A stretch of 64,000 bases of DNA from contig NMRB01003362.1 of NCBI GenBank assembly GCA_002633025.1, forward strand, positions 1 through 64,000. The letters run 5' to 3'. Origin of the DNA: Notospermus geniculatus. Lineage: Eukaryota > Nemertea > Pilidiophora > Heteronemertea > Lineidae. The notes beneath the pieces were generated by a model, which worked only from the letters and a program-made list of their open reading frames with translations, ran no database searches and had not been told where the DNA came from. Below are positions 54,465 to 64,000 of this stretch, one piece after another. Positions within the stretch are counted from its first letter, which is position 1; each line of letters opens with the position of its first letter. A program made the position numbers and the translations under genes.

Positions 54465-54516
54465 ATGTATGCATGGAGGAATTATACTATACAGTATAAT
54501 TCCTCCATGATGTATG
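54465..54516. mobile_element. 38 bp palindrome with 7 bp target duplication
   Basis: The palindrome 54472-54509 (arms CATGGAGGAATTATACT, spacer 4 bp) is flanked by ATGTATG on both sides (54465-54471 and 54510-54516). Removing the palindrome and one 7-mer restores the helicase segment from STIH to KVQGKT without a shift. The net insertion is 45 bp, 15 codons, with no stop in the element frame. Confidence 0.85.
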
Positions 54517-54532
54517 GTAGACGCCCAACATA

Positions 54533-55565
54533 AGCTACGTCTACACGGAACATTTTAGAGCTCCAGTTAACCGTCTACACGGGGCCTTGTCTCGAGCTAA
54601 GTTGTCTCGAGACAACTTTGTCCCGGGTTAACTTGACCCCAGTAGGGTAGAGGGGTTAAGATAACCCGAGACAAAGTTGTCTCGGGACAGTTGTCGTGTA
54701 GACGCGCTCGCTTGTCTGTCTCGGGACAAAGGCCTATACACGCTTCCTATAATTCAACCGGAAGTGACGTAAAGGGGGGAGGACATGGACATGATGAAGG
54801 AGGCTGCCATGACAACCATGCAAACATGGAAAATCACTTTCACACGGCTCACTGATTTGGATGCAGTTTCTTGGTAGGCCCAGTTTCTTAGGTCAATGTT
54901 AACATTATGGTTGTCAACAAGGAGTAACATGTAATTCAATGACACACTAATTGAGTGTGTTGTTTCATTTCTTTGATGGATAACAGAGCGGAATTCGTCG
55001 GCGTCATGCCACCGTCATGGTCTCGTTTGGCATGCATTGCATAAGCACTGCACTGCCAGTGCATCAGTGCACATGTAACCAAGGTAACTCATTAGGCCAA
55101 CTCGGCTGAGGTTGCCGGTAGGCTAGCGCGTGCTAGGCCTAATGAATGAAGGCCGGGGCGAACTGTAGGCATGAAATGTGCAGGCTAGGCCTAATATGTA
55201 GGTTTACTAGGCCTACACTGCCAGGCCTACCGGCGGTAGGTCGTGTATGAAGGCCTTGGCCGACTTTGATGATCATGATCAGCAGCAGCAAATCCCCCCT
55301 TTACGTCACTTCCTGTTGATTCGAAATCTATTAAAAGGGGGCAGCACAATTATAGGAAGCGTGTATATTGGTTCCGTATTTATCAATGTGTGCATTGATA
55401 AATACGGCATGAATGACGTAATGGAATGGACGTCACATGGGGCGTAGTGTTGAAAACACCGTCACGTCATGCATCCGTGTAGACGCTCCGTTACTTGTCT
55501 CGGGTTATTTTGTCTCGAGACAAAGTTGACCCGAGACAAATTAGTCTCTCGTGTAGACGTAGCTA
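54533..55565. mobile_element. 1.03 kb TIR element inserted in the helicase
   Basis: Ends AGCTACGTCTACACG and CGTGTAGACGTAGCT are inverted and flanked by TA (54531-54532, 55566-55567). Excision of the element and one TA rejoins FPLTL to CWAST in the helicase frame. Subterminal regions carry many GTCTCGAGACAA-type palindromes. A second inverted pair is nested inside (TACACGCTTCCTATAATT at 54737; AATTATAGGAAGCGTGTA at 55348), together with CCTTTACGTCACTTCC words. It introduces a stop at once. No transposase. Confidence 0.85.
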
Positions 55566-57425
55566 TAGAGTCAATGGAAACTGGATTCTTGTCATTTGAA
55601 TATGTTTCTTCTTTCTGCTAATCGGGAAAGAAACCTCTGTTCGTCCTATTGGCACTGCATTTGGGAACTGAACTTTGTAAGGACTAGCGGCAATGGCATT
55701 TTGACCTACTTTTGGACTGTCAAACTTTACCATGATAGTTTGCATGTCTTGTTCACTGGTATCGCGCCAGATAAATCCTTCTACAGTGCCTATAGCACCA
55801 TTAACTAAGCCATCAGAGACATCAAGATTTGTTACTAACATGACTCGAGCAGAGGTAGCTAGTTTTAGCTTAGTATGAAGACCACCAGTTTCTGATCTTT
55901 TATTTGATGACGTATCTTTCGAAAGATGTTTTATCTTGGTTTTCATGATGTCTTTTGCGTCTATTGTGACAATTTCATGTTCTTGTCCAAGCTGAGCAAG
56001 GCAGGTTTCATTGTAGGCATCAACTTCTGCATTTGTTCTGTACACTCTCAGTGTATTCGGGGGGACTTCAGTCTCTGTTTTTATCAGCCTGCTCTCAAGG
56101 ATTCTCAGGTCATCACTGGTGCACGATGCTGTTCTTACTCTACCCAACGTATCTGCAAATGTCGCATCACCTCTCTGTCTCATGACCTGTGTAAGTTCAA
56201 CCATTTTGAAGTATTTTACCCAAAGTGAACCGTACAGTTTCGCATATGGACTGGTTGGTAGACCAAATACAGGGCTCTCACCGATCGGTGCTAGTTGATA
56301 GAGATCTCCAACAGCAAGGACACTCACATTTCCGAACACTGATTCTGCAGATGTTCCCATTATTTCTTGTAATCTTCTGTGAATTTTGAAGAATAGATCT
56401 GCACCGACCATTGAAACTTCATCAATAATAAGCAATCTCATTTTCCCGAGTTTGGTCCTGAGCGTGTTCAATTTTTCGGCATTTAAAGGTGTGTACTCTC
56501 CTGTCCCAAGTGAAAATGCTGAATGCAGTGTCATTCCATCAATGTTGAAAGCTGCAGTACCAGTAAATGCAGTTAGAAGAGCAATGATTTCTCCTGGTTC
56601 GTAGTGACCCGATAGACGTAACAGACGGATTGTGTCATAATGTATCAGCTTGATGATATGGGACTTTCCAACACCTCCTGGTCCATTTAAGAAGATGTGA
56701 TAAACAGGTAATTCTGTGTTGTTTTTAAGCGCTATGACGGTATCTTTGCACCATTTTCTATGTCTCAATATCACATCCCTTTGTTCAGGGTTCAAAGTCC
56801 GCATACCTTCACAGTATTCTTCAAAGGTCATTAGCGTCTTGTTTGCTTCAGAGGTAAACTTGGCACTTAGTTCAGAATACATTGTATTATCTCCTCTGGT
56901 GGATCTGCTCTGAATATCAACATTATCCCCTTCGGTTTGTCCTGCATCTTGTTCTACAACTTGACCTTCTGCATTATGGTCGGCCTCTTGAGCTTCTACA
57001 GTCGGTGCAATTTTATCCCAAGCATGCTGTGGCAATTCATTGTTGTCAAGAGCATTCATAATCTCATCAGTGTCTTCCAAGTCACGTGTGTACTTTCTCT
57101 CATTTTCTGTAATCAGATCTCTTATTTCCAGTACATGGTCTTCATAGCTCTCATGATCACCTTTGAGCATATTTTCATTTCGCCACGGCCAGTACAGCAT
57201 CAGTATGTGTCTGTACTTATCTTCTCCTTCTTTTGGTTTAAAGAATCTGATGATTGCCTCTTTTTTCCTTTTGTACATGCGACCTAAGCCATCTTTCAGA
57301 GTAATCCTTGGACATCTTTGTCTTGGTTCTTCAGCTTCAATGACATTTGGGTCATGATCATTGTCTTCCTCATCGTATCTCTTTCTGTCTACAGCATAGT
57401 TCGCCACAAACTCTGCTAAACACAT
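55563..57425 (-). pseudogene. Helentron PIF1-type helicase
   Basis: SF1B helicase that would unwind DNA 5-prime to 3-prime during rolling-circle transfer. In the 620-residue open block: a charged N-terminal part containing LNPEQRDVIL (211-220), Walker A GPGGVGKS at 248-255, FTGTAAFNIDGMTLHSAF (motif Ia area, 288-305), Walker B LLIIDEVSMV with DEVSM at 335-339, AVGDLYQLAP with GD at 373-374 and Gln377, ELTQVMRQ (motif IV area), and a late YRTNAEVDAYN. It stops after FPLTL at the border of the 54533-55565 insertion. The rest of the helicase is at 53565-54530. Apart from the insertion the core motifs are intact. Confidence 0.9.
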
Positions 57426-57762
57426 GCCCTCTAGTGTATCTGGTCTTGCAGCATATCTTTCTAAAATACTTTAATGTACAGAAGAGGTCTTCCCTATCAT
57501 CATCCATGTCGTCAACAACAACAGATGGCTTTACCATTACAACTCGTTTATCCTTGGGATTGGTGTTGATGAACTCATGTGTTCTTGTTGACATTTTCAG
57601 TGGCAAGGAAAGTAGCCTGTATGCAGCCTCTTGTGCACTCACCTCTCTGCTGTTTAAGGACTTTGAACCAACTTTGTCGAGTTGTTGTCTTAATTCAGTT
57701 GATTGATGTTCTTTGGCTACATTCCGTAGGAGATCACTCATGACCTTTTCACTCTTCATCAT
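57426..57762 (-). pseudogene. Helentron segment between Rep and helicase
   Basis: A short open block in a third phase, KSEKVMSDLLRNVAKEHQ to LKYFRKICC. It joins the Rep C-terminus to the helicase N-terminus, which in Helentrons is continuous. The frame must shift once near 57757 (after MYICSY) and once near 57450 (before RPDTLEGMCLAEF). Both look like single-nucleotide indels. The segment contains the usual linker between Rep and helicase and no separate domain. Confidence 0.75.
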
Positions 57763-59257
57763 AACTGCAGATGTACATGATGCATGAATATGGATCTATT
57801 ATGAACTGGAGGTCCATGTTTGCTTGCCACGTACTGAGAAGGTCGTAAATGTAACAATTGATCCACCTTGCGTCAACTTCTCTTTTGAGTACGATGTTTG
57901 TACCAGATGAGGAAACCTTCAATGCTTCCAAGTAGACGTCTTCTGTTAGACCAGCTTTCAGTAGTACGTCAGAGATTGAAGCATCTTCCTTAAGATCTGG
58001 GTCTTTCAGAACTTCATACACTTTCCCAAGTAATTCTATAACATGTTCCATATTGATGTTTTCATCGATGTCTGGTTTCCTTGCTACAATCGTACATGGT
58101 GAGATAGGCCTTGGGAAATGGAATCTGCAGCCACCTTTCCTTCTACAGGTTCTTGAGTGCCTGTGACTTTGATATTTCTTAGATAGGTCATTCAGCTCAC
58201 ATGTTTGATATTGATCGATGAATTCTGTGATTTCTTCATCTGTATTGCAGTCAATTCTAGGTGCATTGTCTACCCAGATGATGCAGTGAGCATGGGGTGA
58301 CCCTCTTGCTTGGAATTCAATTCTATAGAAATAGTCCTTGATGTGTCCAATGGGATTTGCTGTACTGCACAGGTAATCTTTGAAGAATGACTGGACACGG
58401 TAGCTAAACATGCGTGCAGCTGTGACTGGATTTGTTCTGAGCCATTTCGATTTCTCTTCCCATTCCATATTGTGTATGTCATCATCTGTGAAATGTTTAC
58501 CATACTGCCTTCCAATTGTCTGAATGATTTCAGGCCAGTTGAGGTCATTAGCTGACATGGTAAGAAACCAAGTAGGAATACCAAGTTGACGTACCATAGC
58601 TACTACTTCATGCAGTGTTCTTTTCCAGTAGGCAGGTGTACCTCTAACATTCTTTAGAAATTTAAATGCAACATCCCTTCTGACCAACGACCTCAGGTTT
58701 TCAGCACTTTTCAGCATACCAGCAGTAATTTTTTGGCCACCATGGAGAACACTTCCAAGTTGTTTTAAAGCTATGTGGGCTTCCTTTTTAACTTGGTCTG
58801 CTTCTACAACATACTGTGATGCCAAAAGATACTCAACGTCCTTTGCAAATCTTCCATCACAGTGCAAAAGTCTCTGATTAAAGTACTTCCTTGTTGTGAG
58901 TCTGCAGTCTCGTTTAGTAGAAAATGTATTTCTTGCATGAGGAAACATGTCTGGGTTAGCAAGTTCTTCAAAATGTTCATCAGTCAAAAATGCTATTGGC
59001 TTTTTATTTTCTCCTGGAGCAACAGAAATGATCTGATCAAAATCTTCACTTGTTTCTACTTGAAGACATGTATCTAAAGGTAAACCACACCTGTTGGCAG
59101 ATTCCTCAAATGCTACTTTATCATCTTCGTCTTCCTCTGATTCTTCATTATTCATGTTCTGATGGACAGGCCTACTTGGCTCTTCTTCATCATTCGGACA
59201 CAATGCTACATAATGCATTTGGTCAATCAGACCTAATGTTATGTGGTAAACTTTCAT
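57749..59257 (-). pseudogene. Helentron Rep endonuclease (HUH, Helitron_like_N)
   Basis: Initiates transposition by nicking and covalently joining DNA through tyrosines. The first residues (VYHITLGLIDQMHYVAL) are the end of the OTU domain, including its catalytic His. Then follow an acidic spacer, the Helitron_like_N region (TAGMLKSAENLRSLVRRDVA; GIPTWFLTMSANDLNWPE), the HUH metal motif in GSPHAHCIIWVD, and a Cys-rich RTCRRKGGCRFHFPRP. Near the end WQANMDLQFIIDPYSCIMY leads into the YxxxYxxK catalytic tyrosine motif. The 1-nt shift falls immediately after the second Tyr, separating it from the Lys. Length is typical for the Rep portion. Confidence 0.9.
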
Positions 59258-59408
59258 TCACTTGAGACGCTTTTGGTCGAATGATGGTGAATTGGTTTGG
59301 GTTGAGAGTGGCTAGTATTCTGATTTCAATGTGCAACATGTCACTCATACCCTGAACAGAGACATTATCAGCCCATGCATTCTGGTGTTCAAGTCTATCA
59401 ATGTATCG
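59258..59408 (-). pseudogene. Helentron OTU middle segment, behind a nonsense codon
   Basis: Between the TAA that ends the upstream block and the Rep block the same phase continues with RYIDRLEHQNAWADNVSVQG and MLHIEIRILATLN. These are typical middle-OTU sequences (a WAD/WG-type turn before the last strand). A frameshift near 59255 is then needed to reach VYHITLGLIDQMHYVAL. So the OTU domain is cut into three by one stop and one shift. Confidence 0.8.
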
Positions 59409-61691
59409 TTACCACATTTGTTCTTGTCTATCAGCAGGATCTGGTAAACGGGCGATTGCTACATCTAAGTCTCCAGCAGACTCTACGTCTATTGAATTTT
59501 GTCCTACGTCAGTTGGATCAGCAATGAACCCTTGGTAGTTCTCTTTTTCTGTTTCTTTAAAGAAGTTAACGAGATTGTTACGAAGCTGACCCGGTGCAAC
59601 AGTCTGAAGACCTGCTCCTTGCATTGTCAAATTAACAGCAGAGAAAAAACAATTGCCATCACCTGGTACATTCTGGACAGTGTAATTTCTTTGTGCTGCT
59701 AGGGTAACAATGTTTCTTGGTACAGGTAACTGTGAAACTCCTGTTGGATAATTTTCAGCCGCTCTTGGAATTTGAACATGATCTGACTCTTGTATATTTG
59801 TGTCGTCAGTTGATAGACCGTCTATTTGTTCTTCTGCAGTTTCATCAAGAGTGATAGCATTCCATAATTGACTGTCTTCATCTTGCCATTCCTTTTCCCA
59901 ATCAAAGTTCAAGTCAATGTCTTTATATAGAGTGTTGTTCTCTTTTAACCATATAAGTGCCCGCATGACCTTCTGAGGCCTGATGTAATCATACAGATAA
60001 TGACCTTTGTATACAAGTTTTCTCTTTAACTTCATTGGGACAATATTTGCTTGACTTGGTAGCCTTGGTAAAACTGTACATACAGGTTCAAGTGACGTTG
60101 GTACATTAACAGCTGCACCGTGTATTGCTTTCTGTTTGCCACTTGGTAAGGCTACCATCTTCATGAACAGGATTCGTTGACCAATAATCCTTCTTTCAAG
60201 TGGTTTTAAATCTGACAACTCATCTGGTACTTCATCTAGTTGTAGATTATTTACATTGGCTTGAGCTGGAATGTGTCCACCTTTCAGTCTTCTGTCACAT
60301 GTTTTGCAAATGAACATGCCTTCTTCTGTCTTATACATGTTCTCTGTTTCAAACATGATTTTAGCCACCTCAGGTTTTTCATTTTGAAATTTCTGGTACT
60401 TTTCTCTATGAAACAAATACACTGATGATCTGAACATCAAACGACAACAAACAGCACAAGGATAGCTTGGTCGGTCTTTTAATTTATTTCTGAATTTTGC
60501 TGCTGCTTTTTGACATGAATTTGTCACAGATTTCTTTACTGAGTACGATTTTCTACGGACAGATAAGCGTGCACTTCTTTTTTCTGTTGTCTCTGTTTTC
60601 CTTGCTTGAACTTTACATCGTCTATCCTTGGATTGACGCAACTCACTTTCATTAGGTGTTTCTGACTCTCTTTTTGTAGCTGTACATTGTTTATTCTTCG
60701 ATTGGCGTAACGTAGTTTGATCAGGTGTTTCTGATTGTCTTGATTTCGTTGTACATTGTCTATTCTTTGACTGACGTAATGTAGTTTGATCAGGTGTTTC
60801 TGATTGTGTTGTTGTAGCTTTACGTTGTCTGTCGTTGGACTGACGTAGCAGAGTTTGATCAGGTGTTTCTGATTGTCTTGATTTATTTGTATATTGTCTA
60901 TTCTTTGATTGGCGTAAGACAGTTTGATCAGGTGTTTCTGATTGTCTTGATTTAGTTGTATATTGTCTATTCTTTGCCTGGCGTGATAGAGTTTGATCAG
61001 GTGTTTCTGATTGTCTTGTTGTAGCTCTACGTTGTCTGTCCTTTGACTGACGTAAGACAGTTTGATCAGGTGTTTCTGATTGTCTTGATTTAGTTGTATA
61101 TTGTCTATTCTTTGCCTGGCGTGATAGAGTTTGATCAGGTGTTTCTGATTGTCTTGTTGTAGCTCTACGTTGTCTGTCCTTTGACTGACGTAAGAGAGTT
61201 TGGTCAGGTGTTTCTGATTGTCTTGATTCAGTTGTACGTTGCCTATTTTTGGACTGACGCAGAGAAGTTTGGTCAGGTGTTTCTGATTCTCTTGATTCAG
61301 TTGTTCGTTGTCTATTTTTGGACTGACGCAGCAGAGTTTGTTCAGGCATTTCTGATTGTCGTCCTATAGCTGTGTGTTGTTTATTCTTAGATTGACGGAG
61401 CAATCTTTGGTCAGGCGTTTCATTTGCACGCGCTTCTGCTTTGCGAATTGCATCACTGGTTTTAATACTCTTGCGAGGAATTACATCTACTTCAGATGAA
61501 TTTCTACGTTTTCGTTCGTTTGCTTTTACCTTTTCTGTTTCAGAGATCTTCGTAGAAAGTGCACGTTGATTTGCCTTTCTTTCTCTGTCTTGCTCTAAAC
61601 GTTTATTTCTCTGTTGAGAACTTTGTGCAGCTCTATATCGGCGCTGTCGCTCACGAGCTTTTTGGCGCTTTTCTTCTATGGTCATTGGCAT
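59409..61691 (-). pseudogene. Helentron N-terminal part: repeat region, DUF6570 and start of OTU protease
   Basis: A 760-codon block from ATG at 61691. Residues 1-88 are highly basic with RERQRRYR and KANERKRR, probably nucleic-acid binding. Residues 89-367 are 12 tandem copies of a 23-residue unit built around ETPDQTLLRQSKNRQ. From about 410 a CxxC pair (CAVCCRL) and another (CKTCDRRL) precede a DUF6570-like region (LPSGKQKAIHGAAVNVPTSL, LPRLPSQANIVPMKLKRKL, RPQKVMRALIWLKENN), common upstream of Helitron Rep. From about 675 the OTU protease starts with VPGDGNCFFSAV (catalytic Asp and Cys). The block ends at a TAA inside the OTU domain, so it is the N-terminal piece of one long protein. Confidence 0.88.
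60600..61425 (-). repeat. 69 bp coding tandem repeat
   Basis: Twelve units of 69 bp, each encoding 23 residues, sharing GATCAGGTGTTTCTGATTGT on the plus strand. Two adjacent units (138 bp, AKNRQYTTKS next to SKDRQRRATT) are themselves duplicated. So the array grew by both single- and double-unit steps. Confidence 0.9.
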
Positions 61692-61764
61692 TTTTGTTAT
61701 TTTGCTCAGTTCTGTTCAACAGCTTTTTTACGTTATGATGATCAACTTATGTCAGGTAGTCATT

Positions 61765-62095
61765 AAATATGCTCGTTTAACGTCCGGTAGACAGTGAATG
61801 CTCGTTTAACGTCCAGTACAATGAATGCTCGTTTAACGTCCAGTAGACAATGTATGCTTGTTTAACGTCCAGTAGACAATGAATGCTTGTTTAACGTCCA
61901 GTAGACAATGAATGCTTGTTTAACGTCCAGTAGACAATGAATGCTTGTTTAACGTCCAGTAGACAATGACAATGAATGAATGCTTGTTTAACGTCCAGTA
62001 GACAATGAATGCTTGTTTAACGTCCAGTAGACAATGAATGCTTGTTTAACGTCCAGTAGACAACGAGTGCTCGTTTAACGTCCAGCAGACGAACA
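61765..62095 (-). repeat. 29 bp minisatellite upstream of the Helentron start
   Basis: About 11-12 copies of a 29 bp unit (GAATGCTTGTTTAACGTCCA plus GTAGACAAT), with two slightly different outer copies (CTCG for CTTG). It begins about 70 bp upstream of the Helentron ATG, so it would lie in the 5-prime region of the element. No transcription start was identified. Confidence 0.9.
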
Positions 62096-62895
62096 AAATG
62101 GAACAGCAGTTAGTCTTGAGTTAGTTAATGTCCAAAGGAGGAGAACTTCGCTCGTTTTTATAACACGTCTACTGCACAGACCCAGTCAACAAGGTAAAAC
62201 TCCCTTGTACACTCTTCGGCAAAGCTGTAGAGGGTATGATTCAAATTCATGAGCTTGGGGCTTATATAGTGTTGTACCGGTTTCCCCACAACTCACTTGA
62301 GCAATCACATAATTCAGCGATGAATGGTCGCATCAATATTGAATGCTGAACAAGCCAAAAGCTTTACAAATTTAAATGTAGACTTGATTGCACAATGAAA
62401 CACGTTTATGAATGCCCTTACACCTTGGCACATGATGACCATTATCACAATAGCAGACAGAAGTTCCATGCAGTCAGCTGAACAATGTTAATTTGTAACT
62501 CTCTTTTTTAAAAGGTCAGTCTTGGAAAACTACCAACAGTGTACAGAAATTATGAATGAGAGGTCATGCGGAAAGTACCGATCTCCTTGGCCATGAATTT
62601 GTGGTAGGAGTGCTGTACTTTTTGAATGTGTAGAAATGCGTAATCCCCTCAAAATACCAAAGCCAACACTGTTACCATGGGGTATTGATCTTTTTGACAG
62701 CCAAATGAATGTCATTTTCAGGTTATGTTTCCTGCCAGACAAGCATTCTATTTTACGATCACTCCTTCAGTGAACACAGTGCATGAACCTGAAAATGACA
62801 CTGGGGTATTAGAAAAGATCGACAACTTCACGTAACAGTGCCTGTTGGCTTTGGGCTGGTGAGGTAATTACGTGTTCTATAGTCAACGTTAACCA
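62096..62895. other. no gene recognised
   Basis: Contains inverted words GTCATTTTCAGGTT (62712) and AACCTGAAAATGAC (62787), a small foldback of about 90 bp. Otherwise background. It may include the 5-prime end of the Helentron. Confidence 0.4.
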
Positions 62896-63024
62896 TAAGC
62901 CTGCCGCACATTGGGGTATTTGCTGAGCCAAAAGTCATTCGAGACCGTTTGCTCGGCAGGTAGCTTGCATGGTATGGAATGACTTTTTGCTCAGCAGATG
63001 GCTCCAGTGTGCGGCAGGCTTTAA
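62896..63024. repeat. foldback element
   Basis: Arms TAAGCCTGCCGCACATTGGG and CCAGTGTGCGGCAGGCTTTA, with GCTGAGCCAAAAGTCATTC pairing with GAATGACTTTTTGCTCAGC. 129 bp. Confidence 0.8.
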
Positions 63025-63152
63025 GGTGCCCATCCACGGGAGAGTTTTCTCACGCAAGTTGACTCGCTGGCCTGTATGCACCACTGCGGCTTGAGCCAAA
63101 ATTGAGCTCAAGTTAGAAAATTTAAGTTGCAACTAAACTTGAAGTCGGTATG

Positions 63153-63300
63153 CACCAAGATGACATTGTAAATGTTGTATGGTTCCTGATGTACAGGTAC
63201 TTCTACATGAACGATCCATTAATAGACATCAAGATACACTAATAGAGATCAGGATACATTGACAGCGATCAGGATACAATGACTGATGAATTATGATGAA
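63153..63300 (+). repeat. dispersed repeat K, copy 2 (right of the Helentron)
   Basis: Same words as 52637-52830 (AAGATGACATTGTAAATGTT, ATAGAGATCAGGATACATTGA) in the same orientation. Confidence 0.65.
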
Positions 63301-63334
63301 TCCCATAGAACTTGATCTCATGCCAATAACTCGT

Positions 63335-64000
63335 CCCATGCTTCACGTTGACCTTGATATCTGATCATCAAGGTCATTGCATGATCAAAATGGGCATCCT
63401 CAATAACCTACGTATGGCTGATCATGTCTCTACCTCTACCACAGGCAGAGATATTTCAAATTTGACCTTGACCTTGACCTGTGATCATCGCGATTGTCAC
63501 ATAATCGAAATGGGTATCATCAATAACCTGAGTATGGGAGAAATCATGTCTCTATCTCTACCACAGGCAGAGATATTTCATATTATCATGTTTGACCTTG
63601 ACCTCTGATCATCGAGGTCATTGCATAATCGAAATGGGCATCATCAACAACCAAAGTATGGGTGATGCAATGTCTCTATCTCGACCACAGGCGGAGAAAT
63701 TTCAAATTTACTTTGACGTTGACCTCTGATAATCAAGGTCATTGCATAATCGAGATGGGCATCATCAATAACCTATGTATGGCTCATATCATGTCTCTAT
63801 CACTGCCACAGTCAGAGATATTTCAAATTGTGAAGTTTGACCTTGACCTTGGTGCCCTGATCATCAAGTTCATTGCATAATTGAAATGGGCATCCCCCAT
63901 AACCTAAGTATTGGTGATATCATGCCTCTCTCTCTACCAAAGGCAGAGATATTTCAAATTATCAAGTTTGATATATCAGTTTGATATATCAAAATCTCAT
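63335..64000 (+). repeat. ~125 bp tandem repeat at the window edge
   Basis: At least five units with CATTGCATAATCGAAATGGG, CATCATCAATAACC, ATGTCTCTATCTCTACCACA, GGCAGAGATATTTCAAAT and TTTGACCTTGACCT. Unit starts are spaced about 119, 124, 121 and 131 bp. The array runs out of the window, so its size is unknown. The open frames in it are repeat-driven. Confidence 0.9.

Larger units (their letters stand above)
53565..61750 (-). mobile_element. Helentron (Helitron2-type rolling-circle transposon), inactive copy
   Basis: One long minus-strand coding unit. The order is repeat region, DUF6570, OTU protease, HUH Rep, PIF1-type helicase, APE-type endonuclease. The endonuclease at the C-terminus distinguishes Helentrons from canonical Helitrons. 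The coordinates cover the coding part; true termini were not identified. Breaks in translation order are an in-frame TAA at about 59406, a frameshift at about 59255, a frameshift at about 57757, a frameshift at about 57450, and a 1.03 kb insertion at 54533-55565. A 45 bp in-frame insertion at 54472-54516 adds to these. Confidence 0.92.

Noticed and set aside
55596-57706. Several plus-strand frames opposite the Helentron
   Set aside because: They are antisense shadows of the helicase and Rep coding sequence with no domain.
57426-59408. Helentron blocks as separate genes in an operon-like cluster
   Set aside because: Domains are cut mid-fold (OTU, Rep tyrosine motif), so these are pieces of one decayed protein, not independent genes.
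61765-62095. CRISPR-like array
   Set aside because: Units are contiguous with no variable spacers, in a eukaryotic scaffold; it is a minisatellite.
63348-63880. Plus-strand frames at the right edge
   Set aside because: Products of the ~125 bp tandem repeat; the same peptide words recur unit by unit.

Overview
This is a eukaryotic nuclear scaffold, not a bacterial one. It has an AT-rich, intron-bearing background, a spliced LicD-family gene, a tRNA-derived SINE, a non-LTR retrotransposon, a Helentron and dozens of short inverted-repeat elements. The recurrent TACATGTA and AGGCCTA words, together with the element types, resemble what I associate with marine invertebrate deuterostomes such as echinoderms. 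That assignment is an inference of low certainty. Two N runs (12711-13552 and 27081-27693) and single Ns at 1756, 47116 and 50627 mark assembly joins.

Layout. Positions 1-41000 hold no gene I can identify with confidence. This stretch is a patchwork of non-autonomous DNA elements (foldbacks and MITEs), many nested in one another. Several insertions can be proved from duplicated target sites or from an empty-site copy elsewhere in the window. Examples are a 327 bp element with a 5 bp duplication inside a TTAA element at 17.6-18.3 kb, a CACAG-ended element with a 3 bp duplication at 12.3-13.9 kb, and a Mutator-like element with a 9 bp duplication at 20.8-21.2 kb. Two weak candidate exons (15262-15738 minus, 22611-22838 plus) are recorded with low confidence.

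Positions 41.4-47.2 kb carry a non-LTR retrotransposon on the plus strand (ORF1 remnant, APE-type endonuclease, reverse transcriptase, CATTT tail). It is inactivated by frameshifts and by three later insertions. It may itself lie inside an older TTAA-bounded inverted-repeat element.

Positions 48.07-50.08 kb hold the one convincing host gene: a two-exon, 324-residue type II membrane protein of the LicD/fukutin-related nucleotidyltransferase family. Its 1.0 kb intron is filled with short repeats. Immediately downstream lies a 2.0 kb inverted-repeat element (50284-52312) whose arms are arrays of a 41 bp unit and whose core is a ~338 bp tandem repeat.

Positions 53.5-62.1 kb carry a Helentron on the minus strand. 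In order of translation it has a 12-copy 23-residue repeat, DUF6570, OTU protease, HUH Rep, PIF1-type helicase and APE-type endonuclease. The reading frame is broken by a nonsense codon, three frameshifts and a 1.03 kb inverted-repeat insertion. A further 45 bp palindromic insertion with a 7 bp target duplication sits exactly at the helicase HKxQGKT motif and preserves frame. A 29 bp minisatellite lies just upstream of the Helentron start, and a ~125 bp tandem repeat fills the right edge of the window.

No operon, CRISPR array, viral genome or toxin gene was seen. The interest of the window is its transposon stratigraphy and the few undescribed-looking repeat architectures.
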